The notes beneath the pieces are model-generated. The model worked only from the letters and a program-made list of their open reading frames with translations, was not told the origin of the DNA and made no database searches. 64,000 nt of DNA, taken from contig NC_054686.1 of assembly GCF_011074885.1 (NCBI RefSeq), forward strand, positions 62,001-126,000. Direction: 5' to 3'. Below, piece after piece: positions 49,501 to 59,113 of the stretch (its first letter is position 1; each line of letters starts with the position of its first letter). A program made the position numbers and the translations under genes. Origin of the DNA: Brettanomyces bruxellensis. Its lineage: Eukaryota; Ascomycota; Pichiomycetes; Pichiales; Pichiaceae.

Positions 49501-50948
49501 CGGTAAAGAGTATTTACTTGCAGTACATTCACCAATTTTAAGAGAGTCAAAGCTTTAAGATTGTTTTCGTTCTTTTTCGTGTTCGATCCATGAATATTAT
49601 TGACCTTTGCTCAGAAATATTTCGTTTGTACCTGGTGGCATAATCAAGTCTTGGTTAGATCCATATGATTTATAGCTTGAAACTTACATTATATAGTCTG
49701 GCGAATAAGAATATGTTTGGGAATACTTGTGATTAATTATGAAGTCATCTAATAATATATTTTTTGAATGAGCCATTGCGGTTTCTGCGTAGTGTCTTGC
49801 CAGCGATCCTTCAGACTTACTAAGATAGATTTAGATCACTTAGATATTAGAATTTGTTTGCGGTCATCCTGATGATGTATTTATGAGAACGAAAAGCCAA
49901 TTACATGATTTTTTGCATAATTTTGTTCTGGAATCGAAATTGGTTTCCAGAAATCCTTTGAAATGACTAGTATAGCACAATTTTCGTACTTTGCGCGCGT
50001 AGAAATTGAGTAGCCGTTTTGGGAAGTTTCCTGATATGTAAATCTTTTCAATAAAAATTTATTCGACGGAATCTCAATTGTTTACTCGAATCCCCTTTCT
50101 GCATTGGAAGATACTAGCGAATGAATGATGTGTGTTACTTCATGTGAAAATAGCTGTTGAGATTGCTTTTGTAATTGTCTAGCATTCAAATTCATTGATT
50201 TCAAACACACTTTTTGATTGATATTTTTACGTTAGCATCCGTGAACGTTGAATAAATTTTATCGACTTCACGTATTAAAGAGGTTGTGATATTTATATTT
50301 CTTTTCTGTGCTCATTGCTTGTTGGCTTCAGATTATACTTAGGCCTTTGGAAGCATTGATGCTGCCTCAAGAAAAATTTCCCCATTATCCGATTTTTAAC
50401 ATTATTTCCCGGTATTCCCTTCATTTTTTATAAATGAAAAAAATATTACTATTGGAAGTCCCGTGACAGAGTGAGTAGTTCATATTACGTCTTGCTAATA
50501 TGTAACTATTGGCAAAATTTATACACTGGTGCAAATTTACCCCACAATTCTACAGCCTAAAAATTTACGTATGCCTTTGCTTTTAAAAAAGAAGAGAGCT
50601 GTTTGGCAGCTTGAAAACGTAAGATTGATTATCCGACGTGGACTGATAGGCATTTCTCGAAGCTGAGAGGCGTTCTTGCTGCATTTAATAGCATTTTGAT
50701 ACAAAAAAATTGAACTTGGTTTCTTTCAGTTGATAGCTATTAAACTGGAGCTACGTTGATTGTAAATGATAATAGATTATAGTGATTTAAGTATTTATAA
50801 ATGGTAGAAGAAAAGAAAAGGAACAAAGAATTAATTGTGATATTATGTCACCTCAAAAATATGTAGTAATAGATTCGACAATAGTGGTAATTATATGAAT
50901 AATTTCATATTTTATGCCTAATAAAAATCCTATTCATTGAAATTAAAT
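49501..50948. other. gene-free interval upstream of the AVT pseudogene
   Basis: About 1.45 kb of AT-rich sequence. I see no convincing gene, RNA or repeat here. Confidence 0.5.
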
Positions 50949-51152
50949 GTATTTAAGAATGCGTATTTGCCTTCTTTGCCCCCCCCCCCCCCCCACACAC
51001 ACACACACACACACTTCTTTCATACTTCCTTCCTCCTTTACTTTTCTCTTTTTTTCTTTACACATAAAAGCACACAATATACACTTAACGAAAATATATA
51101 AAGTGGTCGGCATCATGCTCGAAGCTAATTCAAACAAGATTACATATAATTG
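50949..51152 (+). repeat. diverged dispersed repeat, copy 3 (possible old solo LTR)
   Basis: It starts TTTAAGAATGCGTATTTGCC, matching TTTAAGTATGCGCATTTTTCC of copy 2, and contains ATAAAGTGGTCGGCATCA, matching copy 1. It ends GAAGCTAATT with ATTACATATAATTG as in copy 2. A poly-C/(AC)n tract has expanded inside it. Confidence 0.45.
50979..51014. repeat. C16 followed by (AC)10 tract
   Basis: A run of 16 C from 50979 to 50994 and then ten AC units to 51014. Such a long C run is out of character for this AT-rich DNA and prone to length error. Confidence 0.95.
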
Positions 51153-51175
51153 GATATAATATATCTAGCAATGTT

Positions 51176-51325
51176 TGTGATAGTATTATGTTTTTAATAC
51201 CTCAACAATTGTATGTCTAATCGCAGAGTAAAAATGAAAAAAAAAAACGTACTCTATCACTATCAAAGCAAAGTCAAATTAATTGTGTTGCAAATTTAGC
51301 TGTCAAATTTTGTCCCTTGTCTGAT
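51176..51325 (+). repeat. direct repeat, left copy (diverged)
   Basis: About 150 bp that align with 52124-52276. Shared blocks include AACAATTG, ACTCT near the middle, ATCAAAG and GTCCCTT. Many differences are transitions, with this copy poorer in G and C. It may be an old LTR or LTR fragment. Confidence 0.45.
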
Positions 51326-52123
51326 ATTTCCAGATTAAGTATGTTTTTTTGATATTTATAGTAGTAGATAACTTGTGAATAAGTTTTGGTAAAAACACAA
51401 GAGGATATCTTAGCTTTATATAGTTGTCGTTATTCTTCTTATACGACATCATACACATCGGAACTTGTTCTGCTTAGAAGTATTGTCAGAACCTACGAGT
51501 CATAATAATGTTTTAAATGTTAATAGTACATAAGGATTCAACTGGTCTTTGATTTATATTATGTGAATCAAATTAATCTTCAGACAAATATAAGAAATAA
51601 TCCAAGGGGGAATTTTTCCTTGAAATAAATTTCTCCCTAATTTACTTTCGACTGACAATGACCTATTCCACTTCTGTGGGAAAATATCTCTTATATGTAT
51701 GTACATATAAGTAAATCCATCTTGAGGTGAACCTTCAGCTGAAACCAAGAGTAACCTTCGGGTTCTCGCTGGATTACAAACGTGTTCGTAAGGACCCTAT
51801 TTTGTTATGGGGGTCATTCTATGCAACAGAAGTCTTTTCTATATCCGAACTATATGACCAATCTCGTTCATAACCTTGGGCATCTGCGTGCTCGGTAGTG
51901 CTACGGCACAGAGATATGTGAGCAATTAAGCAGATACAAATGTCACACGGGATTTATATACTCTGACTGTCGGAGTTAAGAGAGACCTTATGAGTTACTC
52001 CAGGGCTTTAGCTATCAAACTCCTTCTTTAATAGAACTAATAAGAACCTAGCAGTCGGGGAGATTCAGACAATTGTAAGGTCGGTTACCTAAGTGGGTGG
52101 ATATAAATGTACCAAGTGGTCTG
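51326..52123. other. interval between the direct repeats; possible decayed element
   Basis: About 800 bp without coding potential. It includes a perfect 10-bp-arm palindrome at 51690-51711 (CTTATATGTA-TG-TACATATAAG). Lying between two related repeats next to a tRNA gene, it could be the remains of a retroelement, but no protein similarity is visible. Confidence 0.3.
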
Positions 52124-52276
52124 TGTGATAATGTTAATGCCTTTAACATTCTAACAATTGTGTATGTGTCACCATAGAAGAAAATGAATTTACTTCCTTT
52201 ACTCTGTTACCATCAAAGTGGAGTCGAACTAGTTGTATTGCAAAATAGGCTATCGGGTCTCGTCCCTTCGTAGAAG
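52124..52276 (+). repeat. direct repeat, right copy (diverged)
   Basis: Partner of 51176-51325. It lies about 410 bp upstream of the tRNA-Lys gene. Confidence 0.45.
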
Positions 52277-52685
52277 AAACAAGTTATATAAAAAGAGGTA
52301 AAGTAAAGTAAAAATAAAAAGGAAAATAAAGTGAGGTAATCATACATAATATAAAAAAAGATTTAATTCTCAGAAACAGAATTATGATCGCGCATAATTA
52401 TTTTTCTGCTGATTCCCTAACATACACAGTTAGTGCATTTTATTCAGGATTGTCTCTATTAGATATTATTCTAAATCTTCGTTATTTTAGAATAAGTTCA
52501 GATCTCAAAACAAATAAATCTAATGACATATAATAATAGATTACCTAATACTAGGTAATATTCTCATATGTCCGACACTTTGACAGAATATCGGCATAAA
52601 CTTTATGTACATTAAAATACATACTTAATAATGATTGTGGTATATTTGCGATAAATTAGAGTACCCATTTTTAAATTTCGTAATT
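52277..52685. other. gap between repeat and tRNA gene
   Basis: 409 bp, AT-rich, with a perfect 8-bp-arm palindrome at 52540-52559 (ATTACCTA-ATAC-TAGGTAAT). Nothing else is supported. Confidence 0.4.
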
Positions 52686-52758
52686 GCCTTGCTAGCTCAA
52701 TCGGTAGAGCGTGTGACTCTTAATCACAAGGTTGCGGGTTCAAGCCCCGCGTAGGGCT
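52686..52758 (+). tRNA. tRNA-Lys (anticodon CUU)
   Basis: 73 nt, no intron. Acceptor stem GCCTTGC pairs with GTAGGGC (one G-U and one U-G). The D arm is GCTC/GAGC. The anticodon arm is TGTGA-CTCTTAA-TCACA, with anticodon CTT at 52719-52721. The T arm is GCGGG-TTCAAGC-CCCGC, and the discriminator base is T. A T-rich Pol III terminator follows (TTTATTTTTT). It decodes AAG. Confidence 0.95.
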
Positions 52759-52928
52759 TTATTTTTTGTGTCAAATATTTTGATATTTTTTTTTTTTTAT
52801 TCCCTTAAAAGGTTATCAAAATTTTCAGTTACATTTCTGCCTACACTTATCCATTTATAATCCATTTTTCGGATTTAGTTTTTCATACAACATAGTTGAT
52901 TGCATACAACAAGCAGAAGCAGTTGATA

Positions 52929-55364
52929 ATGATGGCAAAGAAAAGAAGTTTTGAAGTGGAAAAAGAGTCTTCGGAAACATCAGAGGAGTCTAAAGAAAAT
53001 TTTAAGGTTTCTGGATTAATTGATGCAGAAGACAGCGATAGTGACAACGAAGATATAGTGAGCCATGAAGAGGGAATGGAAAATAGTATTCATACTGCTG
53101 ATTCAGATGAAGATGATGATTCGGAGGAGGAATTAAATCGCCTTCTTGCGGAAGAAGAGGAAAAGGAAGAACAGAGCTCGGAAGAAGACAATTCTTCCGC
53201 TGAAGACACGGACACTATAACGGACAAACTTTCTGGAATGAAACTTCGAACTCTTTCTAGTGGATCGTTAAATTCTATGGGAGAGAGGAAAGGAAAATGG
53301 GCAGATGGCACACTTAGATTAATTAAACCTGAAATAGATCCGGTTTATGATTCTGACGATTCTGACCGGGAGGACATTAATACGGTTGGAAACATTCCGA
53401 TATCTGTTTACGATGAATATCCTCATATTGGTTATGATATTAATGGTAAGAGGATCATGAGACCAGCTAAAGGCTCGGCGTTGGAACAACTTTTAGAAAA
53501 CATAGATATACCGGAAGGTTGGACAGGATTATTGGACAAGAATTCAGGAAAGACGCTCAACTTGACAGAGGAAGAGCTTAATTTGATTGGAAAAATTGAG
53601 AAAAATGAAAACACCGATGACTCGGAAAGTCCATATGGACCTACAATTAGGTGGTTTACGAGTGAACAGGAGGTTATGCCATTAATGGCTACACCCGAGC
53701 CAAAAAGAAGGTTTGTTCCATCCAAAAACGAGGCAAAAAGAATTATGAAAATTGTCAAGGCAATCAGAGAAGGCAGAATTATACCACCTGAAAAGAGAAG
53801 ACAACTTCAGGAGGAAAACGAAAAGGAGGAACTGAATTATGATTTGTGGGATGGCACCGATGACAAACTTACAGAGGATCATGTTATGACTCTCAGAGCG
53901 CCCAAATTACCACCACCGACGAATGAAGAGAGTTATAACCCACCTGAAGAGTATCTACCTACCGATGAAGAACGTAATAAGTGGGAGCTAGCAGACTCAG
54001 AGGATAGGGAGAATAATTATCTTCCAACGAAGTACGACGCCCTTAGGAAAGTTCCAGGATATAGTGAGAGTATTAGAGAACGCTTTGAGAGGTGCTTGGA
54101 TTTGTATTTAGCCCCAAGACAAAGAAAAAACAAATTGAATATCGACCCCGAATCCTTAATTCCAAATTTACCGTCACCTAAAGACTTGAGACCTTTCCCA
54201 ATCCGTACGTCTACAATTTATAAGGGTCACAATGGAGCTATCAGGACTTTGTCAGTTGATCCATCTGGAAATTGGCTTGCTACAGGTTCGGATGATGGAA
54301 CAGTCAGAATTTGGGAAATTCTTACGGGAAGGGAAGTCTTCAAAACGGCTATTATTGAGGATCCAGAAAACAATGAGGATCACATAAGTGCGCTTGCATG
54401 GAACCCTGCAAAAGATGTTCGTATTTTAGCTGTTGCATGTGGTACAAATATTTACCTTGTGATCCCTTCTATATTTGGTTATGATATCGAAGATCACAGC
54501 AGGTTGAAGATAGAGAATGGATGGGGCTACGGAAAAAATGGTAGCAATACGACGAACCTTAAAAGCATTGACAATACAAATGAGGATGATGGTGAAACTG
54601 AACAGGCTAAATCAGATGCCGCAACATGGAATAAACCAACTGGGTCACAGAAATCACGGGAAATATCTTGCGTCATATCTACTAGAAGGAGTAAAGGTGA
54701 TTCATCAAAGACCTGTGCCATAACAAAGATTTCTTGGCATCATCGTGGTGACTACTTTGTTTCTGTTTCGCCTGAAGGTGGCAATAAAGCATCAGTTTTG
54801 ATTCATCAACTTTCTAGACACGTTTCACAGTCACCATTCCGGAAGTCCAGGGGTATCGTAATGGATGCACAGTTCCACCCAACGAAGCCAGAATTAATTG
54901 TGATGTCTCAAAGGTATATTAGAATCTATGACCTTCAACAGCAGAAGCTGGTGAAGAAGCTTTTACCTGGGGCAAAATGGCTTTCCTGTATGGATGTGCA
55001 CCCAAGGGGAGGAGACCACATTATTGCCGGTTCCTTTGATAAGAGGTTGCTATGGCATGATTTGGATTTGAGTAATACACCTTACAAAACGTTGAGATAT
55101 CACAAAAAAGCAATTAGGGCTGTTGCGTTCCATAAGGGAAGTATGCCATTATTTTGTTCTGCATCTGATGACGGAACTATTGATGTCTTTCATGCTACAT
55201 TGTATGATGACATGATGACAAATCCTTTGCTTGTGCCATTGAAAAAGCTTTCTGGACACAAAGTTGTTAACTCATTGGGTGTGCTATCTGTTTGTTGGCA
55301 TCCTAAAGAAGCTTGGCTCTTTTCAGCTGGTGCCGACTGCACTGCGCGCCTCTGGACAGATTAA
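52929..55364 (+). CDS. ERB1: ribosome biogenesis protein ERB1 (BOP1), WD40
   Basis: The first ATG of the frame is at 52929 (a second follows at 52932), giving about 811 residues, close to yeast Erb1. The N-terminal 130 residues are acidic and serine-rich. The BOP1-specific domain follows (about 150-410, for example [19 protein letters not shown], and [20 protein letters not shown]). A C-terminal WD40 propeller follows, with [36 protein letters not shown] and the closing [14 protein letters not shown]. Erb1 works in the nucleolus with Nop7 and Ytm1 to process 27S pre-rRNA and build the 60S subunit. The WD40 part is conserved and undamaged. Located 170 bp after the tRNA gene. Confidence 0.95.
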   Translation: MMAKKRSFEVEKESSETSEESKENFKVSGLIDAEDSDSDNEDIVSHEEGMENSIHTADSDEDDDSEEELNRLLAEEEEKEEQSSEEDNSSAEDTDTITDKLSGMKLRTLSSGSLNSMGERKGKWADGTLRLIKPEIDPVYDSDDSDREDINTVGNIPISVYDEYPHIGYDINGKRIMRPAKGSALEQLLENIDIPEGWTGLLDKNSGKTLNLTEEELNLIGKIEKNENTDDSESPYGPTIRWFTSEQEVMPLMATPEPKRRFVPSKNEAKRIMKIVKAIREGRIIPPEKRRQLQEENEKEELNYDLWDGTDDKLTEDHVMTLRAPKLPPPTNEESYNPPEEYLPTDEERNKWELADSEDRENNYLPTKYDALRKVPGYSESIRERFERCLDLYLAPRQRKNKLNIDPESLIPNLPSPKDLRPFPIRTSTIYKGHNGAIRTLSVDPSGNWLATGSDDGTVRIWEILTGREVFKTAIIEDPENNEDHISALAWNPAKDVRILAVACGTNIYLVIPSIFGYDIEDHSRLKIENGWGYGKNGSNTTNLKSIDNTNEDDGETEQAKSDAATWNKPTGSQKSREISCVISTRRSKGDSSKTCAITKISWHHRGDYFVSVSPEGGNKASVLIHQLSRHVSQSPFRKSRGIVMDAQFHPTKPELIVMSQRYIRIYDLQQQKLVKKLLPGAKWLSCMDVHPRGGDHIIAGSFDKRLLWHDLDLSNTPYKTLRYHKKAIRAVAFHKGSMPLFCSASDDGTIDVFHATLYDDMMTNPLLVPLKKLSGHKVVNSLGVLSVCWHPKEAWLFSAGADCTARLWTD

Positions 55365-55837
55365 TCTGATATAGAAATTATCTATTGATAATATGTGCGA
55401 GCCCAACTAATATTTTTATAAAAGTATAGTAATTAAAACCTTATACGGAATTCTACTTATAATTTGAAGTATTTAATTTTAATTATGATTAAATGCTTTT
55501 TTTTTTTGCATGTGACATAACGCCAATGCACAGAATATTTCATTTTCTGCCTCCAAACAGAAGCGATTATTCCGATAGTTCAGAAAATCCCCATTATCCC
55601 AGTACGGAAATAAAAATTGTGCATCACTTACTCCGGACAGAAAACTGCCTCGGGACTTCAGCTATATATCTAATAACGGCTACTTTGTATGCGTCTCGTG
55701 TTGCAATTTTTTATATTTTCATACCTTTGTACACGTTAGCATATATATAAAGGTACTAATATTCTGACTTAGTCGTGTATAATGCGAGTAGTACGGCGAA
55801 TTTGATTTACGAGTTTGGTGCCAAAACATTTACCAAG
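55365..55837. other. intergenic between ERB1 and GPI-protein gene
   Basis: 473 bp with a T-rich tract near 55497 and an 85-codon frame (55493-55750) that has no support. It includes the promoter of the next gene (TATATAAA near 55745). Confidence 0.5.
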
Positions 55838-56587
55838 ATGAAGTACGTAACACTAACAATAATATCATCCCTGGCTGCCTTCAGTATCACAGTTAACTGT
55901 TTAGCAGACCCTTTGGCATTTGCAAATGCGGAAGGGTTAGCAATTGCTGACAGTGACGGCGCATCATATGATTGCCATTCGAATTGTGGTTATGCAATCT
56001 TGGCTGCTAGAAAATGCTCCCCAGACGGGGAAAGTGACGCAGAATATGATTCAGACTGTCTCTGCAAAAATAGTACACAATTCCTTTCCTTGGCCCCAAA
56101 GTGCTTAGACTGTGGCTGGTGTCTTTGGTCAGACTATGGTTCGTATCTCACTAGCGCTTTTCAAGAATGTGGATTTTCGACACAGCCAACTGGAACAAGC
56201 TGTCTTGAAGACAAAACATCATATCTAGAAGCATATGGAACTGTATCACAGACAGTTACAAGCGACAATTCAAAAGCATCATCTTATGCATCCAACTATG
56301 CAAAATCAATTTACAGTAGTAAGAATGACACCATAACATCTACCTCCTCTGGTAACGGTAGCTATTCATCTGGAGAGGTTGTTAGGTCTATTACATCCAG
56401 TTTCTCGACATTCGAATCAAACACTTCAAGCAATTCTTTTGACTCCACTGCTTCGACACGTTCAGACAGCTATTCAGATTCTTCTTCCACAATTTCAAAC
56501 ACTTCCTTGAGCACTGATGCTGGAAATTCTATTTCTTTAGGGTTTGCACCAATTTTTTTGGCATTTATATCTATTGTTCTACTATAA
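55838..56587 (+). CDS. secreted GPI-anchored cysteine-rich cell-surface protein
   Basis: From the ATG at 55838 the protein has 249 residues. A signal peptide (MKYVTLTIISSLAAFSITV) is followed by a cysteine-rich domain with ten cysteines in about 80 residues (DCHSNCGYAIL to GTSCLED). A Ser/Thr-rich stalk then runs to a C-terminal hydrophobic tail (SLGFAPIFLAFISIVLL) preceded by small residues, a GPI-attachment pattern. The cysteine pattern resembles those of small fungal surface domains, but I cannot name the family, and it is not a clear CFEM. A cell-wall or plasma-membrane mannoprotein is the best reading. Confidence 0.75.
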   Translation: MKYVTLTIISSLAAFSITVNCLADPLAFANAEGLAIADSDGASYDCHSNCGYAILAARKCSPDGESDAEYDSDCLCKNSTQFLSLAPKCLDCGWCLWSDYGSYLTSAFQECGFSTQPTGTSCLEDKTSYLEAYGTVSQTVTSDNSKASSYASNYAKSIYSSKNDTITSTSSGNGSYSSGEVVRSITSSFSTFESNTSSNSFDSTASTRSDSYSDSSSTISNTSLSTDAGNSISLGFAPIFLAFISIVLL

Positions 56588-56633
56588 TTGATTCGAAGCA
56601 ATGTCTAATAACTAAGAGTATTCTATTTATAAT

Positions 56634-57959
56634 CTAAACATCCTTGTGCAATTTTGAAAGAAAGAAATCTATATTGTGGAGCATAAACTCTAATTCTTTG
56701 TAAGATCCGCTGATCCAGTCACATTGCTCGTCCGTCCAATCTGTTAAAACTTTGAGATCTGCAAGTCTAGTGGAACTGGACGAAGGTGCAAGTGTTTCCT
56801 TTATATGTTCAACACTTTCACCATTATCAAACTTTTCAATTGCTATTTTTGTGCTTGTAAGGAGAGGAGGAGGGCGCGTGATGTTGGTAATGAGAAAAGC
56901 AGTCGCTCCCTCGGCCAATGCAAAAGTGTAGACACCAATCAGATAACGTGGTGTACGAATTAAGTAATAATAAAAAAGGCCAAATCCTAATAAACAACCA
57001 ACACGTGAGAGATACCACCTATCGAGTTGATGCCTAGTAAATGAGAGCCGTTCAAAATAAGGTTCCAATAGAATATTCATTAACTGACGAGATGCTGAAA
57101 ATGTGGTGACAAACGGAAGAGCAAAACTTTCCACAGGAAGAATTAGGCATAGAAAAGATGCGCATATAGATGCAATGCTTCCAGCAGTGTCATATAGTAA
57201 ATGAAATGCAAGGACGGGAAATGCAAATCGACCAATGAATGGAATATTCCAGCAGATATAAGTAAAAACAATTCTGGATGTGATGATAAAATAGCTAGCC
57301 ATAAAATTGGCCAATAAAGCCTCACTCTTGTGATCCAATGGTGATAGTTTATCTTGATTAACTGAAAAATCAGCATTGGATATCCATGGGATTTGCGACT
57401 TCAAAAGATGCACGATTTTCTGAATGAATGAACCCAAAAATGCCGGCGATTTTGAAACGAGAACACCACTTGAAGCAAACTTATAATTAGTACAATCAAA
57501 TCTCAAAGCATATATTCTTTGATTTGAGGAATTTCGTCCCTGTGCCTGGTGATTTATCGAATCATGATAGTGCAAGCTGGACCAAAATAAGGAATCAATG
57601 TCATTGTCCAAGTACTTTAACCCCATTATAATGTAAGGGGTGGTATTCAAAAGGTCAAATTGGCAGAATTTTAAAAATTCTACTATATGATCTGACGTTG
57701 AAGAATTAATTAATCGTATCAAAGCGGAGACCTTTAAAATTATTGTCAGGGTAAGAAAAGGAAGATTACCAACTAAATACAAGGCAGATGACACGAGAGA
57801 AAGCGCAACAACTTTCCAGAAAGTTCTCCATAGATCAGCTGTAATTTCAGGATTCAAAATTGTTCGCAAACCACCAAAGATTGCAAGTTGAATACCCCTA
57901 AAGATGCTCAGTGCATTAAAGCCTGGAGGTGGCTTTGAAAATAAAATGGGGGAAGCCAT
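56634..57959 (-). CDS. uncharacterised multi-pass membrane protein
   Basis: From the ATG at 57959 the protein has 441 residues. Hydrophobic segments occur at about 45-85, 205-260 and 300-345, so at least five membrane passes are likely. The block LDRWYLSRVGCLLGFGLFYYYL and the following RTPRYLIGVYTFALAEG look like a conserved fungal membrane family, perhaps EI24-like, though this is only a possibility. The last 80 residues are hydrophilic and cytosolic-looking. It is convergent with the GPI-protein gene, with 46 bp between stops. Confidence 0.6.
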   Translation of the reverse strand: MASPILFSKPPPGFNALSIFRGIQLAIFGGLRTILNPEITADLWRTFWKVVALSLVSSALYLVGNLPFLTLTIILKVSALIRLINSSTSDHIVEFLKFCQFDLLNTTPYIIMGLKYLDNDIDSLFWSSLHYHDSINHQAQGRNSSNQRIYALRFDCTNYKFASSGVLVSKSPAFLGSFIQKIVHLLKSQIPWISNADFSVNQDKLSPLDHKSEALLANFMASYFIITSRIVFTYICWNIPFIGRFAFPVLAFHLLYDTAGSIASICASFLCLILPVESFALPFVTTFSASRQLMNILLEPYFERLSFTRHQLDRWYLSRVGCLLGFGLFYYYLIRTPRYLIGVYTFALAEGATAFLITNITRPPPLLTSTKIAIEKFDNGESVEHIKETLAPSSSSTRLADLKVLTDWTDEQCDWISGSYKELEFMLHNIDFFLSKLHKDV

Positions 57960-58579
57960 CTTCACTAAACGACCTCACAATTTTTGCAATCCTTTTCTGC
58001 TTCTATATGACCCTGAACAGAATGAGTAAATATGAAACTTAAACAGAAAGGAAAGAATGTTAACTTACAAGTTAAAGATCGACCTTCACAAAAATTTGAA
58101 CGAGACGTGGATACTAAGAGTATGGGTGGCATTTAAATAAGACAGCTCAAACTAGGAACAATAAGAACGGAAGGATGTTGAAATGGAGATCAATAGGAAA
58201 CAGTGAGAGGGGGAAAAAAAATAAAAATAAAAACGAGGTGAGCGAACAAGCTGGCGAAACGAGCGAAGCATGCCACAAGAATTCTAAGAGCCGAACTTTA
58301 CCCAACAATGCCCCACCGGAAAGTTGACCACAGCATCTATCTACAAACAAGTATTGTCGTTTATACAGTAATCTATAGGATAACAGACACTAAACGAGGA
58401 CCTACAAATACAACGTAGCGTAAAAACATTAAAATCTTTTTTATACCGTTAAACATATCATTCAATCATAACACTTTATTCAGATGCTAGAGTGGAGTGA
58501 AATAGCGATAGATAACCCTTGAGATATTGATCGATACAAATTTAGAACTTTTGGCTGTCGTAATTGGCATTGTACAGCT
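57960..58579. other. intergenic, upstream of membrane-protein gene
   Basis: 620 bp. A 67-codon minus-strand frame (58147-58350) has no support. Nothing else is seen. Confidence 0.5.
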
Positions 58580-59113
58580 TTACTCTAAGGCATAAAGCCA
58601 GTATTGAACCTTGAGAACACCATTTTCATCTCTAAGGAATCTACCCTTGCCCAAGAAATTCTTGCTATCAACCCATCTTTCCTTCTTGCAATCCGCACTA
58701 ATGTAAAATTGAGGATGACAGGTGACATAACCTTCCTCAAAAGTCATAGTTGACTTCTGCTTACCCACAATCTCTCCAGAGGCCCCATCCATGTGAACAA
58801 TACCGGAATAGTTCACGTATGCTCTCTTTTTTGGGTCGTCTTTGAATCTCAAGTACAAGTTACAATCCAAATGTCCAATGTTAGGAATGCCCTCCTTGAA
58901 AGTGATGTCATCACCACCTTCTTCAATGACTGCATCAAAAGGAAAGTTCTTCTCATCCAATGACTTCACAAAACCACCTGTTAATGGCACATGCTGCATT
59001 GCAGTTGATTCATTTGAGTAGGCAACAATTGGCTCTTTTGCCACTTCATCAATGAAGATAACTGGTCTTAGTGATGCCGTTGAAGGCTTTGTGAGATCTG
59101 GAATGTTCGACAT
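58580..59113 (-). CDS. DUF3237-like small conserved protein
   Basis: 177 residues with no signal peptide or membrane segment. The pattern FKEGIPNIGHLDCNLYLRFKDD, then AYVNYSGIVHMDG and the C-terminal YVTCHPQFYISADCKKERW followed by DSKNFLGKGR resembles the single-domain beta-barrel proteins of DUF3237, where a short strand ending in a glycine-rich turn closes the barrel. Function is unknown in this family. A cytosolic protein is likely. It is followed upstream by a 1.7-kb gene-free interval. Confidence 0.55.
   Translation of the reverse strand: MSNIPDLTKPSTASLRPVIFIDEVAKEPIVAYSNESTAMQHVPLTGGFVKSLDEKNFPFDAVIEEGGDDITFKEGIPNIGHLDCNLYLRFKDDPKKRAYVNYSGIVHMDGASGEIVGKQKSTMTFEEGYVTCHPQFYISADCKKERWVDSKNFLGKGRFLRDENGVLKVQYWLYALE

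Noticed and set aside
58147..58350. 67-codon minus-strand frame upstream of the membrane-protein gene
   Set aside because: Hydrophobic phenylalanine/leucine-rich sequence arising from an A-rich stretch on the plus strand. No other support.
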